Positions 1 to 13,965 of a stretch of 64,000 nucleotides of DNA are shown here, piece after piece. Numbering within the stretch: position 1 is the stretch's first letter; every line of letters begins with the position of its first letter. The DNA is taken from positions 2,808,643 through 2,872,642 of the forward strand of contig CM057140.1 in NCBI GenBank assembly GCA_029964075.1, in the 5' to 3' direction. The notes under the pieces were generated by a model. That model ran no database searches and had not been told where the DNA came from. It was given only the letters and a program-made list of their open reading frames with translations. The stretch comes from Patiria pectinifera (Eukaryota > Echinodermata > Asteroidea > Valvatida > Asterinidae). The position numbers and the translations under genes are program-made.

Positions 1-369
1 TGAGATTTTTCCTCAGGCCTTCTTTTTTCTCAAAAGCCGGCCGGCAATTGACGTGATCATACACAGGCTTGATGAATCATAAATAAACCTAATCCAAACA
101 CACTTTGAAGCTATTTAAAGCGAGATCCCTTTCAGCTACCAAGACCCAAAACCACGAATTACAATCCAGATTAATCCGTTTGATTGGATGTGATTTCAAA
201 ACGAGAAACTGCATGCTATTCATTCACCAAAGCACGTTTTGACTGAAGTCCGCTAGCTTTTAACAGAAGTGCCGAGCCTCCTTTCCTGCCGCAGTCACAT
301 TTCGACGCTCCGTCAACCGTGACAAAGCCACTAGTGCAGAGCTTTTAGGACCCATTAGACGGCTTCAAG
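1..369 (+). other. Possible 5' noncoding exon ending at a strong splice donor
   Basis: No open reading frame of note lies here. The stretch ends in a near-perfect donor, with CTTCAAG followed by GTAAGT at 370-375. This could be the end of an upstream untranslated exon, of the receptor gene at 13.7 kb or of a gene to the left. The donor is the only evidence; chance occurrence is possible. Confidence 0.18.
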
Positions 370-562
370 GTAAGTCTAAAATACAGTAATATTTCAGAAG
401 GTTTTACTGCGTTGAACCGTGAAGCGAAAGTGCATGTACTCGAAACAATAACATTAACCTCTTTTAGTTAAAAAGGCATATAGATGCAAACCCATCGTCT
501 GATGGCAATTCATTATACTTTTAGCTAAATATATCGTGTGTGTTTACCCATTGACTGAGATG

Positions 563-940
563 CATAAAGGCGAATAGGATCATTTGCTTTTCATGCATTT
601 TGTTCATTTCCAATATAGTAACACCACCCGAAATCCAAAGAAGAATGTTCAAAACTAATCAGTTGAAGTTTCAGCTCGTTGGATACAACACTTTTTGAGA
701 AAATATTGAAAAACCATGCACAACCTTTTGATCAGGAAATCGTCAACAGCACTCTTTATTTCTAAAAAACAAAAACAAAAAAAACACCCAAACAGTCAAT
801 TGGCTGCATGATCGTATATTAAAGCCAGACAGAATAAATTAACTGGGTGTTTATAGTACAAGTGCGATCTCTATTCCAAGCACTGAGCTTTTTGATAATA
901 ATTCAGTTGCTTTTGGGATAATTGCAAAATGATCATTTTG
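563..940 (-). repeat. MITE family B, copy 1 (minus orientation)
   Basis: The interior matches the copies at 24.8, 27.4 and 44.2 kb, including the blocks AATCCAAAGAAGAATGTTCA and GAAAAACCATGCA. The ends resemble the family terminus (GGATCATTTGC inward) but are eroded. No coding capacity is seen. The family duplicates TTAA on insertion, as better copies show. Confidence 0.75.
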
Positions 941-3900
941 CAATCACCCGAAGTAATATAACTGTAGGCCTCACATCCTGCGGCTCTACTGGGGAAAAGA
1001 GGCAAATACCAAAAATCTGTCTCCGTTATTAGTGGTCTTGCATTAAAATGATTTTGCTAGACTACATTTTGAACATAGGATGCCGAAGAGTTCAGTTCCG
1101 AATAAAGGCGAACTTAGGATTATTGGTAAGGAATTTCAAGTGACATGATTAGCGAGAAAACTTTTTACAAATTCAGCATGCAGGTATGACTTTTGCTCCG
1201 AAAAAAAGTTTTTTTTTTACCAAAAGGCGTATACTTATCTACTTTATGACATTGACAAAAAAGACTTGAGAACACCATGAACAGTAATATTTCGTTTTAT
1301 CCCATCGAAAATGTTTGGGTGAAACTTAGTTTTATATCTTATACAGCTTTGTGATTAGAAATTCCCAGCCCTAGGCTATATATGCAGGCATCGTTTTAAA
1401 CTTCTAACAGAAGGTTATTTTGTTTATGTATTTTCCTGACAAAAATTTCAAGCCATAGTGCCAGTTTGTGCCGAGAATAATTTTCAACATTTGTTTATGC
1501 TATTACTATAGTCACTTATGTCTTATAATATACGGCAAGGCGTGGGTGATACCTCACCTTTAAAATAATATTTTTAATGGGGCAATTATTTAGGTATGCT
1601 GACGCGACCTAGGATTATGAAACCCCGCGTTCAAGAATGTTGATGTTACCTTGAAGAGAATCAGCCGACATCTTCAAATAAAACATTAATGTGTCAACCA
1701 TGTTGTGCTCTGCGGGTTGCCAATTGCATTAAAATAAAACAAAGGGGAAAGGTTACGACACTTGGTGGCAGCAGCAACTCCGGGCATGCGCATAACTGCC
1801 TAACAACGTGAAGAACCGCAGTGTGAAAAATGACGAGCAGGCGGTAAAATCTGCTGTTCGACACAAGTACCTCAAAGTCAAAGGGTTCCGTTGCCAGTAC
1901 AACACCTGAAACCGAAAACTACAGGCTTAATTTACACCAGCCACCGAAGTATAACGTAAGTACGCTGCGTTGTAGGCTAACTAAAATGGAAATTCAGCTG
2001 AACTTTGAGACTTCTGTGACATTTTTTGTTAATATGTGCAACACTTAAGGACCCGGCTTGCCTATTTTATGCCCAATTTCCGGACACCGACCTTTGAATT
2101 CCGGAAGTTAATTTCAAGATATATTGACATCAGCAAGTAATTTTTGCATACCAAGCGTTAAAAAAAGTAACAACATTACTGAATGAGAACAAACAAATTA
2201 ACAAAGACTGACAAGAGCAATGGAAGGTCGAGAAAATGTCCAGTCATTTTATTCTTGTTTTAAATGCACAGCAGGAGCCATTTGAAGCCAGACAGTGACA
2301 AAAAACACGGCGATTTATGAGCCTTTTGATTGATAGTCACTGTGAAGAAAACAGTCAGCAAAATATGGCTTTTACAAAGCAGAGGTGCCTTTGTGTACAG
2401 CATAATAATTGTAACAAAGAGAGCATTTGCCCTGGATATTTACAACCATAAATTCCGATTGTGCCAACGAATTACGACATGTTGCGCTGTGCAGGAGCCG
2501 GCTCGGGCTCACACACCTAGCTACACGTCAGAGGCTATTTTCATGAGCCACAGTATGTTTCTTTTCGAATTTGAACATCTTTTTTTTTGCAAGCCCCTAG
2601 GTATAGTGCTGTTAGAAGGGAACCATTTTGTGAACTTATTTAAGATTTGACAACATGGTTTAACATTGAAAATTTTGTAGGCCTATATGGGGAAGTACGT
2701 TATAGGCCTACACATTTTGCCTAAAGTGTTCGGTTACTTTTAATGAAAGTAATTTTGTTGACAAGAGATACAGGGCGAAAATCGGCATTATACTTTTATA
2801 TTAATGCCATTGGTATTTCTGATTTCTTCTTTTATATTTGAGACAGAAAATTTTATTTTCACGATAATACCCCTTTAATCTAAGAAATCAGCTTAGTGTT
2901 AATCATATTCCGCACCCCCAAATTAGGTAAAATATAAAATTGAAAACCAACTTACACTGAAAAAAATGCATCTTCTCGCCTTAAAACGAGCTTTTTTTTA
3001 AAGTATGGTCTAGACTATTGGAAGTTTATACCACACTCAACACTGAGAACACCTTTTGAATTCAGTGGAGATGAGGATATCTGAATATTTTTCTTTGTTG
3101 TTTAGGCTTGAACCACTTGTAGACGCGGTAAAATATAGACAGTAACCACAAAAGCGGGCTGGGTGCATACCTTTCTTAATATAACATCCACTGCAACTCA
3201 ATCAAAATAGGAATTTCTGGCATCTGTGCCAAGGCACGTAGTTTTAGTGTAGCCTATCTGCGAGCCTTTGCTTATTATCAGTAAATTCCTATTTCTTCGA
3301 ATTTTATGTTAGACTATTAACTAATAGGCTATATAGGCCAAGTAGAAACTTTTCAATTGGGAGCCCATTGTTTTTGCATTGTTTTTTTTTCTGCAGTGTG
3401 GAAACTTGGTTTGTCATTTGTCAATTAATTTGAAACAGGTGTTTCATAATTATGGAGAACGCGATCAGTTTAAGGTATCTTGATAATGCGCGCAGTACTT
3501 CTGTTGCAGGTGCCAGTAGATCCCCCGCACAATTCCACACATTATTCGAGTCGCAGGTAGTAGACGCGCCTTCATTGTCATCGGAGACATTTCGATTAGA
3601 TCGCCAGCTTCTCGCTCGTTTTCGTCTTTTGTCGGCGCGGACAAAAAACTCGCAGAGCCCCTTTTCAGTTGAATAGATCGCATGCAGGCCATCCAATAAC
3701 GCACCGGCGGGATTAAAGTCATTCGAGATCCATGCAGAGAGGGATGTGAATGACAAAAAAATAATTTGCTGGGGAAAAGAAATTGGCAATGCAGCTCTTT
3801 TTTGTGTTGGTTATCTTATCAAAGGTGAAAAAGACGGATCGTGTGGGGAATGGTTGCCGTGGAAACGCGGCAAGGCATTCATGTGTGGGAAGTCGGTCGT

Positions 3901-6900
3901 AAATTTGATACATGCGTGCATCAAGCGGTAGAAGTCAGGTCTAATTATAATTTGTATGTGAAGAAAAATGAGCACTGGAAGTGTGTTGTGTACGAAATTA
4001 CAAATTACACCAAAATGCAACAAAAACAGCACCCAAAACCCCATAAGTCTAGCCCCTGAGACTCTTCGGTATCCTACGCAATACCATGCACAATTATAAA
4101 CAAAGGGGTCCCCCAGTGTTCTTTGCTCTATGATATCTCAATGACTAACATATAAGGGGATGGGTGGGGGGGGGGGAGGGGCCTCCGTCGCACTATCTTG
4201 TTTCAAATGCAAATTTAGGCGTGAAGTAAGAATTGATACGAGGGGCCAGACCTGTTGTCCAATCGCTCACCAATTTCTATGTCAGAAGTTAGCCATGATT
4301 CGGACATGGCTGTTCGTTATGTCCACTATGAACAGCATTGCACGACCAGCTATGAACCCAACACTCGAAACGCTGTCGTGAAGAAACTTGTCATTCTATA
4401 GTACAGGACACCATGCCAACATTGTGCTTTGCACTCCAAAGTTGGCCATAGTAACAGGATGTGCACATAGATGCAATAATGTTTTGAATTCATAATCTTG
4501 TCAGCCCTTTTACTCAACCTATATACAACACAGAGCAGAAAACCCATCGCTATCCGTCAGTCTTGTTTTTCTTTTCCGACGTTAATTTCCTGACAATATC
4601 CCCAGCTCGTGAGCGGCCCATCAGCTCAGCTTCATCCAGACGTGAACACTAAACTCCCCCCTTCGTGTTTATGTCACGACAAACAGGCTGGGTTGCACAT
4701 GCTCGCGTGTTTGGATAACTTCACCATACGGCAAAACTTGGCAACGGGGAATTTTTTCTCCCGCAAACATTGCTTTGCCTGTGACTCGTCGCCCGTAGCA
4801 ATGGTTGTTATTTTACTGCCGGTTTCCTGATCCGTCGTTAATTGAGGGCTCAACAGATATCCCACCGTAAATCGTCAGTAGGTTTGTGTATATAGACCGA
4901 AAATAATGGACTGTCTCTGCAAACATGTGCACCATCTCCAGTGTCAGTAGAGTACACACATCACAAGACTTGTTTGACAGCAAAGATGTTGACTTTGCGA
5001 TGTTTGAAGAAAGAGGAGCCTGGTTAAATGTCATTGTATTTTACAAGATGTTTTCCTTAATGCCGCATCAGTATGCTTGATATTTGATAAATTGAGTGTT
5101 ACAAATCCAATATGGTGAGAGGTTGTGCGCCAGACAGTTCCTAACTGTTTTTTTTTGTTCTTAAAGAGAAACTGAATTACCAAAGCATGATTTGCATCGA
5201 AGGCGCAGGTCTGTCCAGTAGTTGATGTGCTTGAACATTTTAATGCACTGAATACATTTGGTATGAAAATTGAGAAAAAAATAAACATACATCAATAGTA
5301 CTCTTTAATTTTTACAAATGTCGACACATTCTTGAGCCGACATTTCCTCACCGATTCCAACCCGGTGATCTAATTATTTCGTGTGATGTTATTCTGGAAA
5401 TTGCTTTTTTATTAGTCGATGTGCGAAACGGCGAATTTTCCAGTTTGCCGAGTGAATCGATCACAGATCACGGTGACAGACTCGCTGTTGCTGCGAGACC
5501 GACCCGCTAGCACGACGCCCCGCGCGCGCTGCCGGGCATAGTAGGTTGGATTCGAGCTTTTGCCGTCACGGCACCTCGTATAATAATCCCAAGCATTACA
5601 GCACCGCAGATTCAATTGAGGCAAAAAGCTCTTCTGGACCGTTCACTCAATCTTCCCTCCCCGATGACAAGACGGGAGTGATGAGGGATGCGGAGCGATG
5701 CAACCCCCTTAGGGGGAAGAGAGAGAAATAGGAGGGAGGCAGGAGGATATCGGAGATGGAGATTTGATTTCTCCATTTAGCGAGAAAGTTCTCTTTGTGT
5801 GTAAACGCGGAGTAGACAAGGCTTTGAGAACATTTTCTGGCTGCTAGAGGTATCATCTTACGTTGACATAACGGTGGATACGTTGTCAACTGATTATGCA
5901 TAGGCCCGGTTATAAAGGACTCAATCTTTACTTCTTTGAGAAAGTCTACAGTTGTTGCTGTGGAATTATACTCGATCTGTGTTCATCTTGTTAGTTCGTG
6001 TTTCATTATGAAGTAGCTTATAGTGCCATTGTGGAATCCTACAGGACAGTACATGTCTAAGCAAAGTAAGAATGATGATAAAGAGTAAGAAATCCTAAAT
6101 CTGTTCCTGTTGCTGTTGGTGTCTTTTGCAGATGTTGATTAAAACGTTTGTGATCGAAATGTGACGATATAAGGACGAGGGAATCATTTCGATTATATTT
6201 TGCAAAGTGTCATGTAATTGCACAAAGTAATACTCTCACAATAATTAGTTCAACCTGAAACAGTATTCTATACATGAACTATTGTGATATCTATAACCTT
6301 TTTAAAAGATTGGAGTTTTGAACTTCCTGTAATACTATTTTTTTTGATTTGCTGTGAAATTGACTTGAGAATGTGAAATGAAAAAGGGGAAATACGCGAC
6401 TCCGAATTGGAATGCAGCGATGTATTAACAACAGATAAACGGTCACTGAAGCATGTCGCAGTTCCATCAATTCTGTCTTGTTGATGCTCCGAAATAAAAT
6501 GACCCGTGGAAAGGTCGTGCCTTCGGGCAGAGACCAAAAAAGAAGAAGAAACAGCTAGAGGTGAGAAGTCTAAATTTCGTTATGGAAAGGGGATAGAGGA
6601 GTTGGGAGGAGACAAGAATTTACAGACTTCATATCCTTGAGATGTCAGCTTGTTTCGCATGCATGGATTATCACGCCTCCGCCTCCGCCGTGTTTTATCA
6701 CAGTCTCTGGTTGCCTTTTTTCCCCGTCTTGAGACCTTTGGACGTGATGAAGTCGCCTGGAAAAGCTGCTCTCAACCACCGAAGTGAATTAGCTTTGTAG
6801 CCACGCGGGGACTACGCAGCGGGGATTCTTCGTTGTTTTTACCTCCATCTATTGCAGATCCAATAAGGCTGCATACTTTAGGATCGTCACAATTGCATGT

Positions 6901-7229
6901 TCTCGGAACCATGACAAGCTAGTAAATCAGTTGTGACGCTTTTGCGCTGGGTCATACTTAAGTAAAAAGCCACACTTATTTTTGTTGCTTTAGTGAAGCC
7001 TGATGTTCCTGTCGCGAGATGCGATAGCTTTTCAGCTTGTTCTTTCCCTCAGTACTCAAGGCAATGCACCTGGGTGTAGCCCTGCTTCTTGCGAGGGTAT
7101 TGCAGGTATTCCTCTCTCCGCCTCTGTTTTTGCTTGGGTTCCCAGAGACGCCATGATGGCTAGTAATGGGTGATAAAATTGTATGGTGCAGAACGACGCC
7201 ATTTTTGTTTTGCTATTTGCCTTAAAGGG
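941..7229. other. Gene-poor upstream region, nothing coding recognised
   Basis: This is AT-rich DNA with short frames only and no recognisable protein family. The longest frames (2330-2650 and around 3420-3790) have no motif, no codon bias and no matching splice sites. A G-run lies near 4160-4178. A pyrimidine-purine-rich, GC-raised patch at 5440-5740 looks like low-complexity sequence rather than a gene. Confidence 0.5.
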
Positions 7230-7445
7230 GTTATGCCAACACTTGGTGGCGCTCTCATTGTACATAAACCATAGTGCAACTCAACAGGTGGAAACAGACG
7301 ACCTCAAGATATTAAAAACAAGACTTTGTTTGAAAAAACCTACTTTCATAAGACGTACCTTTGATGGAATTGTCTGCATGGTGTTGAAAAGGGGGAATGT
7401 CAACGCTTGGTGGCGCTCTAATTGAACGGAAACCATAATGCCACC
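7230..7445. repeat. Two direct repeats about 164 bp apart
   Basis: The motif containing CACTTGGTGGCGCTCTCATT at about 7238 recurs at about 7402 as CGCTTGGTGGCGCTCTAATT. Each is followed by a similar stretch ending in AAACCATAATGCC or a variant. A shorter related string, CACTTGGTGGC, occurs near 1760. It is probably a fragment of an interspersed repeat with an internal duplication. Confidence 0.5.
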
Positions 7446-10400
7446 CGACAAAATGGACACAAAATTACTTCACTAATCTACCTTTGACATATTATTAGTT
7501 TAATTATTTAAATCAAAATTGTGTGTATACAGTAAATAGAGTATGCCTTAGTTAATAACAGACTGGTTACGATGTGCATACATGCATATCAAAATGAAAT
7601 ACCTGTGTGAATACAGGTCTTTCCCACAGTTTCTTGAACAGATGTTCGGAAATGGCAGCAGAAGGATACTGTCTGTTGAATCTCTCCCTAGAGTCACTTT
7701 TCTCAGACAGTCTCCATATCATATCATCTTTAATTGCATTATATTCCCCCTACCAGGGCTCGCTCGCAATCTGGTAGGATTGCGGCGGTTCTAGTTTCCA
7801 GCCTTATCGTATTAGTCGGGCCCCGTCGTCCATTACCCACCGCGGAGTAATGGTAAGGGTCAGGGAGGTGATTGAATTGGTAACGGGAGATGCAAATTCC
7901 TCGTGCAATACACACTCTCAGGAGATTTGCAAGAAAGAAGAGGAGAATCTGCCAACAGATTGGGACAAAAATGAGCGGTGCCATTTTGGAATGTTTAAAA
8001 TGGCCGCCATTTTGAGCAGTGTGGGCAGCCTATTGTCTCTGTGCGTGAACAAAAGAGGGCATTGTTTGTTTACCTTGCTCACCATTAGTTTCGGTCGGTT
8101 GATCAATCTGGGAAAGCTACCATGCACGAGGCAAGATGGCGTCCAATGGTCCTTCAATATTGGTGCCCTTTCTCATAATCTCCGTTGAGGGCGTACGTCT
8201 GAATGGAGTCCAAACTATAGTGAAATGTTGGTCAAAGCTTTGGTATGTCTGAATCATATTGTACATGACAAATGCGTGTTTGGTGACAGCTACAGATTTA
8301 TGAAACGGCAGATAGATGGAGGCAGCAGATGAACGGTAGATCGAAAACTGATATGGTACAGGTAGGATCGGCGTTAGATGGTAAAGAACTGCAAGACCAT
8401 TTACAACAGTCAAACAATTTGGAAGTATCTCTTTACCCATACAGTAACTTGCTCTTTAATTTTAGCTAGCAACCAGCAGACTGAGCCGACGGGATTGGGA
8501 GACTTTCTTCCCTCCTCGATCCCTCTCCTTCTCTCATCCTTGGCTTGTCATTACCGATCTCCCCTTCCATTAATCAAGTCCCCGGGTCTATAGCAGACCC
8601 GCGGACAAAGCGGCGACGATCGGCCCTGCCGGTCGAGCCGCTCCTTGCCCCCTCACTCTCACCAGAGCCGTCAACTCAATGCCTCGTCACCTAGAAAACA
8701 CCGATCAATAACGCAATCCCGAAGACCGTGGGCCGCGGCAAGATTGAAGAGTACACCGTCGATAGGTCACTGAAGACGTGCTATAGATTTTGCGGTGATT
8801 TCATCCAAACTTTCAACTCGCGAGATTGAGTTCCTAAAACCCCAATACAAATCAATCTTGTTTTGAAAATACCAAAGTAATCTTCTAAAAGTGTTCTTGC
8901 TCGCATGTTCATCTGATGTAAAATATTAAAAGTTTCTTCGATCAAGACGCTTCAATTTTTGAAATCAAAAGTAAAATTGTGTCCGTTTTAAGATACGTAA
9001 CATTCTTCACAATGCAATTAACTTTGGCTATATCAATTGCCCAACGGGATAATTAATAGCTGTATTTGCATCAGCTTAATTTGCATTTTGAGCAAGCAAT
9101 TTACATTCTAAATAGCCAACTGGTGTAACCGATTCCCATTGAAAATGAATTTGAATAATCAATTTACATTTTGAATAGCCAATCTGCATTATAAATAACC
9201 ACGCCCTTCAGACACATTCCTCAATACATTCTTTTCACATTGCGATCATACTACGAAAACATAAACTGGCTGATAACCTAATCGTTTACCTTACAATATA
9301 ATAATTTACCAATATATAGAAATACATGTAGGCCCTAATATCATTTCACCTATACCGAAATATCAATACCAATATCACTTTACCTGTAGAAATAATCTCA
9401 TTGTATCTATGTAATTTAAATATAGCTGAAAAAAATCCACCACCAAACCAACTACAAAAGATAAACATTGCAGCACGATATAAAACTCCCAGGACAAAAC
9501 AAAACTCTCAACTTATCAGGCAGACGGGTTATAGATATCCACATGATACACTAACGGTATCGGAACTTGATACAGCCGCCTAAAATGTACAAAACTGCAG
9601 CATCAACACACTGCTAAGTGCATGTTGCGCCACCAGCGTGACATAGATCCTTAGCTATAGACCGTCTAGAAAGCGTATCCGTAGGGAACATATTATCGGG
9701 AAACTGTAGAGCCATTATGGACTGTTCATATTGATTGTTGGAGTTCTCAGAGATCACTCGCTAATAACTCTGGAATCTTAGATTTCACTCTAAAAAAAAC
9801 CCCCACTAGGTTAAAAAAAAATAATAATAAACCGTTCACGCGATATGCACTTTTATTTTAAGACTTACCGTATTTCCCAGTTATTGGTTCCTTGATTCAT
9901 TCGCTTGTGAAGACACAAATGAAATTTTGGCGAAGAAAAAAAACCCTCAATCGATATAACCCAATACTGTTTTCACGAGTTGCATGGCTCTACTATCTAT
10001 CATTTCGACTTGTTTGTTTAGGTGATAGGGACTTTGCACCACTGTTTGTATTGCTCGTGTTTTGACAGTCTAACATTTCAAAGTAAAAGCAATGCTATTG
10101 ATGTACCATAAAATTGTCTGTATGTAAATTTGTACATAAGGACTTTATGACATTTGTAGTAAGATTTGCAATATGATATAATAGCTTATCATTCAGCAAA
10201 CCTATTGCTTTCCTGACATTAAACGATTTTCCAGATTGTATAATTCCGGCGAGAAGAGGCTATAAAATATTAATATTGTTATTAGGTAGGCATCGTTAAT
10301 ATTCTCATGCTAAAAGCTTAGTTTGATAATACTATTATGATACTGCTCATTACAAAAAAAACCCCCCTGATTTCTTAACACATTGAACTCCCGAGAGAAC

Positions 10401-10610
10401 TGGAGATATCGCTTATATAGTGGTGTTTGGATGCAATATCCAAATGAATATTTATAAACAAGAATGAGATAGTCATTAATATTCATGAGATGGGGGCATT
10501 ATCAATGATGTAGTATGGTGGAGTTTGCCACGGCGTTCACACCCTTCGGGTCCTTGGGAGTTGTTGGCGCGCCAGTCACATAGAACTGTAGATCCGCACA
10601 CAGGGTTCAG
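7446..10610. other. Intergenic DNA, no gene seen
   Basis: No frame here has family resemblance. A GC-richer patch at 8460-8760 lacks an open coding frame with plausible splice sites. Around 9040-9200 a short motif with TTTACATT..GAATAGCCAA recurs two or three times, a decayed local repeat. The rest is AT-rich single-copy-looking sequence. Confidence 0.5.
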
Positions 10611-10636
10611 TCTATGTGGTTTGATATAAGGCTGGG

Positions 10637-10680
10637 TATAAAAGGATTGTCGTCTTATGAGGCAGTTCACTCACGCACTC
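10637..10680 (+). promoter_or_regulatory. Candidate TATA-type core promoter
   Basis: A TATAAAAG box at 10637-10644 is followed about 25-30 bases later by GGCAGTTCACTC, a weak initiator-like pyrimidine context. It lies 3 kb upstream of the receptor start codon and could drive an untranslated first exon; a GGGTAATG donor-like site lies near 11056. TATA-like strings are frequent, so this is only a candidate. Confidence 0.2.
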
Positions 10681-11539
10681 CCCGTCTTGCAGATGGGGCA
10701 GTTATAGCTCGGCTCCCCCCGAGGAGCGACCGCTTTCATTACCCAGCGTCATGCTTGTCTGGCTCCGCCGTCGGTGGCGGGAGGTTTCGAAGACGTGAGG
10801 TGCTCCACAGAGAGAACACAAATAATACCAGACTCAAAGTGAAGTGGGAGACATCACAGCGTCTTGGGAACTCACCGAGTGCATCACTGGAATACGGATT
10901 TTCTTCTCGCTTCGTTCTCTGTTTCCGTTCTCTGTCTCCTCTTCCATTAAAAAGGAATCTGTTTGTCACTGAAGATGTGGGGGTTTTAGTAACCGATAGG
11001 AGATGTGAAGGGAGATATGCAGCCGGGCATCATTATCGTCTTCATCATCAACATCGGGTAATGAAAACACTGCGTGGATAGCAACAACGGGAGGTCAGGC
11101 CCGATGGACTCGGGGAAGTAGCTTGGAAGTGCTTAGGCTTTGCCCCAAAAGGTCGGTGGTGTTTACGTGAGTTGAAATCTCAGCTGTCCTTATGGTTGAT
11201 ATAGTATAGTGATGAGGGGACGGTTATGCATATTGGGAATCATCAACGTAGAGACGGCTTATCGCCAGAATGTATCGACTTGAATGTTCATGTATTGCCC
11301 TTTGTCTTGTGTGTTTTATTACATCAACAATTCTCATCTCGTGAATACCAGAACCTCAGTAAAACGTCCATCACTTTCCAACTGAACACAACACGTGTGC
11401 GCTTCAATACTCTTGGTAATTGCATGCTCCCATATGTGATTGTGTTTGCAAGTGGTCTATAATGAATTGCGATATTGTAATGTACGTGGATAATGTCTTT
11501 AATTTTGTGTTCAATTAAATTTATATGGGCATATACTTA

Positions 11540-11763
11540 ATATATATAGACACATTGCAGCCATCTTGAAAGTACAGTCCTTTTTAATTCTCAACAGGAG
11601 TATCCATGATTAAAGCTTTAATATATGTACAATACTTTGGTGATGAAATTTTGTATATATTATATAATATATTCTATTATTAATTATACATTTGAAGGTT
11701 TATACCTAATATAGAAACTTTGAATCGCAGCCATTTTGAAGGTACGGTGCTTTTTGTCAACAG
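11540..11763. repeat. Diverged direct repeat pair
   Basis: Two blocks of roughly 58 bp (11540-11597 and 11704-11763) share GCAGCCATYTTGAARGTAC followed by a CTTTTT tract and TCAACAG. They are about 165 bp apart. An inverted fragment (CCAAGATGGCTGCC) follows near 11826, so they may be parts of one decayed element. Confidence 0.45.
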
Positions 11764-12457
11764 AAATACACACGACTAGACCTTATTTGCCATTTTGTGT
11801 GTGAAATGAAATACTAGAAAATACATCCAAGATGGCTGCCGCATGCAAAAACCTAGAACTGATATTGAATTTAATACACCGTGTGTTATTAACGGTTCGC
11901 CAGTCATATTGTGCCAGCGCACATTGGACCGGATTTTCACAGTACCCACACGTTCTGCATATTAAAAAGGTAAACGCCATGTAATTGAATGGCGAAACAA
12001 TATTATGCTTGTAGTTATTGGAGGAACCTGTGCAATATACGTAAATAGGAACGGCATTCAAAGACGACGTGGCTGGAATAAGAAAAGAAATGCCTCTTGC
12101 GTACGCGTAAATCACTATAAAGGTTAACGATGATTAAAATGGCCACGCACAACAGGTTTGCACACTTTTAACTAGGTGGCAAAGCAGTGGGTTATGCATG
12201 CGTTGACTCAAAAATATGTTCTTGGGCAAGACGCTTTACTACAATTGCCTCTCCACGGAGAAGTATACATAGCTACCTGTCGAAACGTCAAAGGCTGAGT
12301 GTTCAGTTCTGTATGCTTCTGTATATTTGATCAAAACACGTCGCATTTCGTTAGTTTTAGGCGAATTAAGTGGAACTTGTATGACATGTTGACAGTCTAG
12401 TTTCGTCCATGAGCGATATCAAACGAGAGGAATGCTTGCAAATACAACGACGCGTGA

Positions 12458-12573
12458 CCAATCAGCGCCTTGACATTTCGTGCGTCATAATTGGTACAGC
12501 CAATCAGAGAGCGCCACTTGGTGCTGATGTTTCAAAATGGCCGACTGCGTGAAATTTTGGTGCATGTGATTGG
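12458..12573. promoter_or_regulatory. Cluster of four CCAAT boxes upstream of the receptor
   Basis: CCAAT occurs at 12458-12462 and 12500-12504, and ATTGG (its reverse) at 12490-12494 and 12569-12573: four boxes in about 116 bp, 1.15 kb upstream of the receptor start codon. Similar flanks (GACCAATCAGCG and its inverse) mean this could instead be an inverted-repeat element. NF-Y binding to CCAAT is established knowledge; any role here is inference. Confidence 0.25.
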
Positions 12574-13727
12574 TCAACCAGCTGCACCGTAATAAACAGC
12601 ATATTTATACCGTTATTGGTATTGATGACTTAGAAAGATAATTTGAATATTCAAATAAACAGTTACTGTTTGCGTAAATAACCTGGCTGGTATATTTTAA
12701 TATATGCACTTGAATGACAACCTAATGATAATGAAAATAGCCTCGCCACCACCGCACAAAGATAGCCGAGGATTATCGGCTACGAATTTTATTTTATTGT
12801 GTCCCGCGGACCTGATGGCAAATCGAATTAACGCAAATCTGTTTATGTGAACGGGGATCACCGTCTATATTGCAATAACCTACGAGCGACGCAGCGCGCA
12901 GCGTACCGTGTATATATGTCACGTCGTTAGAACGGCCAGTGACCGGTGTCGCATGAAATGTTGACTCTTGTGAAATCTGGTCTCTTTGACCTTATATGGA
13001 CTGTAATCCTCGCACGTGATCTGTCACTGCGCTAATTCTGCTAACAGCATGCGCAAAACAAAATGAGCCCGTATTCCATCGAGTCCAAATTTCACACTAC
13101 ACCTGTCATTCAATTAATTCATCAATTGAAAGCTTTATCAACTATTTGAGGCCGCTGTGTCACAGTCGATACAAAGCATTAATCTTCATAATCTATTAAG
13201 CTAGATGTAATTAAAAAGGTACCGTATACGACAGAAGCTGTACATGAATAGCGATTGTTATTGTTGGGCGCAGCATGCAGGGATACGCTTCAGACTCCAG
13301 TGCATCTAGCTAGCTCGGCCTTATCGACAACTAGACTATATCCAACTTCAATATTTTCCAAAAGGCTCGTCATTTCGGTGTTTTTTTTAAGGCCGCCCTT
13401 GTTTTTTAATATGCACAGAGCGTCGTTAAATCGGTATTGCTGTACGGCGAAGCTCGCTTATCGTCATCATGATCGGAATGATTAATGAGGCCTGTTTGTC
13501 TTGATGTACACTGCAGGTACCAAAAAAAAGAGGCAGCGAGATCGGCCCCAAGGGGAAAGTCACAACAGCGACGCGACAGGCCAGCCATGACCGAGCTAGA
13601 AGCAGTTGCCCACGGATTAACATCACATACCAAGATTTGCTGCTACAACCACCATCTCCAAACTCACCACAGAACCGGGCTCAATCTGTGATCTTTTCGG
13701 GGATTCCTGCCATCTATTCTCTCCAAA

Positions 13728-13965
13728 ATGACTCTGGAAAAGCTCAGGATGACTACTTTGCTCCCCCTTTATTCGGTGGTGTTTTTGGTCACCGTGGCCG
13801 GCGTTCTCCTCCCCCTGTCTGCCGCGTTTGAACTCCCGCAGACGGAGGACGGCGATTGCCCGGTCAACACGGTGCGGACGCTGGACGGGGACGCCTGCAT
13901 GTCGTGCGCGACTTGCTACTCCAAGTACTCGCCGCAAGACTGGCTCTGCCTCAACTGCACAAGAG
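13728..13965 (+). CDS. Receptor exon 1: signal peptide and Cys-rich segment
   Basis: The ATG at 13728 opens a hydrophobic leader of about 33 residues (a second Met at residue 8 is an alternative start), with likely cleavage after LSAA. Next comes C44-x12-C57-x2-C60-x2-C63-x10-C74-x2-C77, not part of the standard nicotinic fold. The exon ends in phase 1 at AAGAG followed by GTAAG. This matches the exon 2 acceptor, and vertebrate nicotinic genes also have their first intron near the signal peptide. High GC content and codon bias match the later exons. The 22.5-kb gap makes the join the least certain in the gene. Confidence 0.82.

Noticed and set aside
3421..3789. Overlapping frames on both strands around 3.45-3.79 kb
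   Set aside because: Short, unrelated to known families, with no splice or promoter support on either strand.
10614..11081. 155-residue plus-strand frame
   Set aside because: No domain or supporting splice pattern; the frame coincides with GC-richer noncoding DNA next to a TATA-like box.
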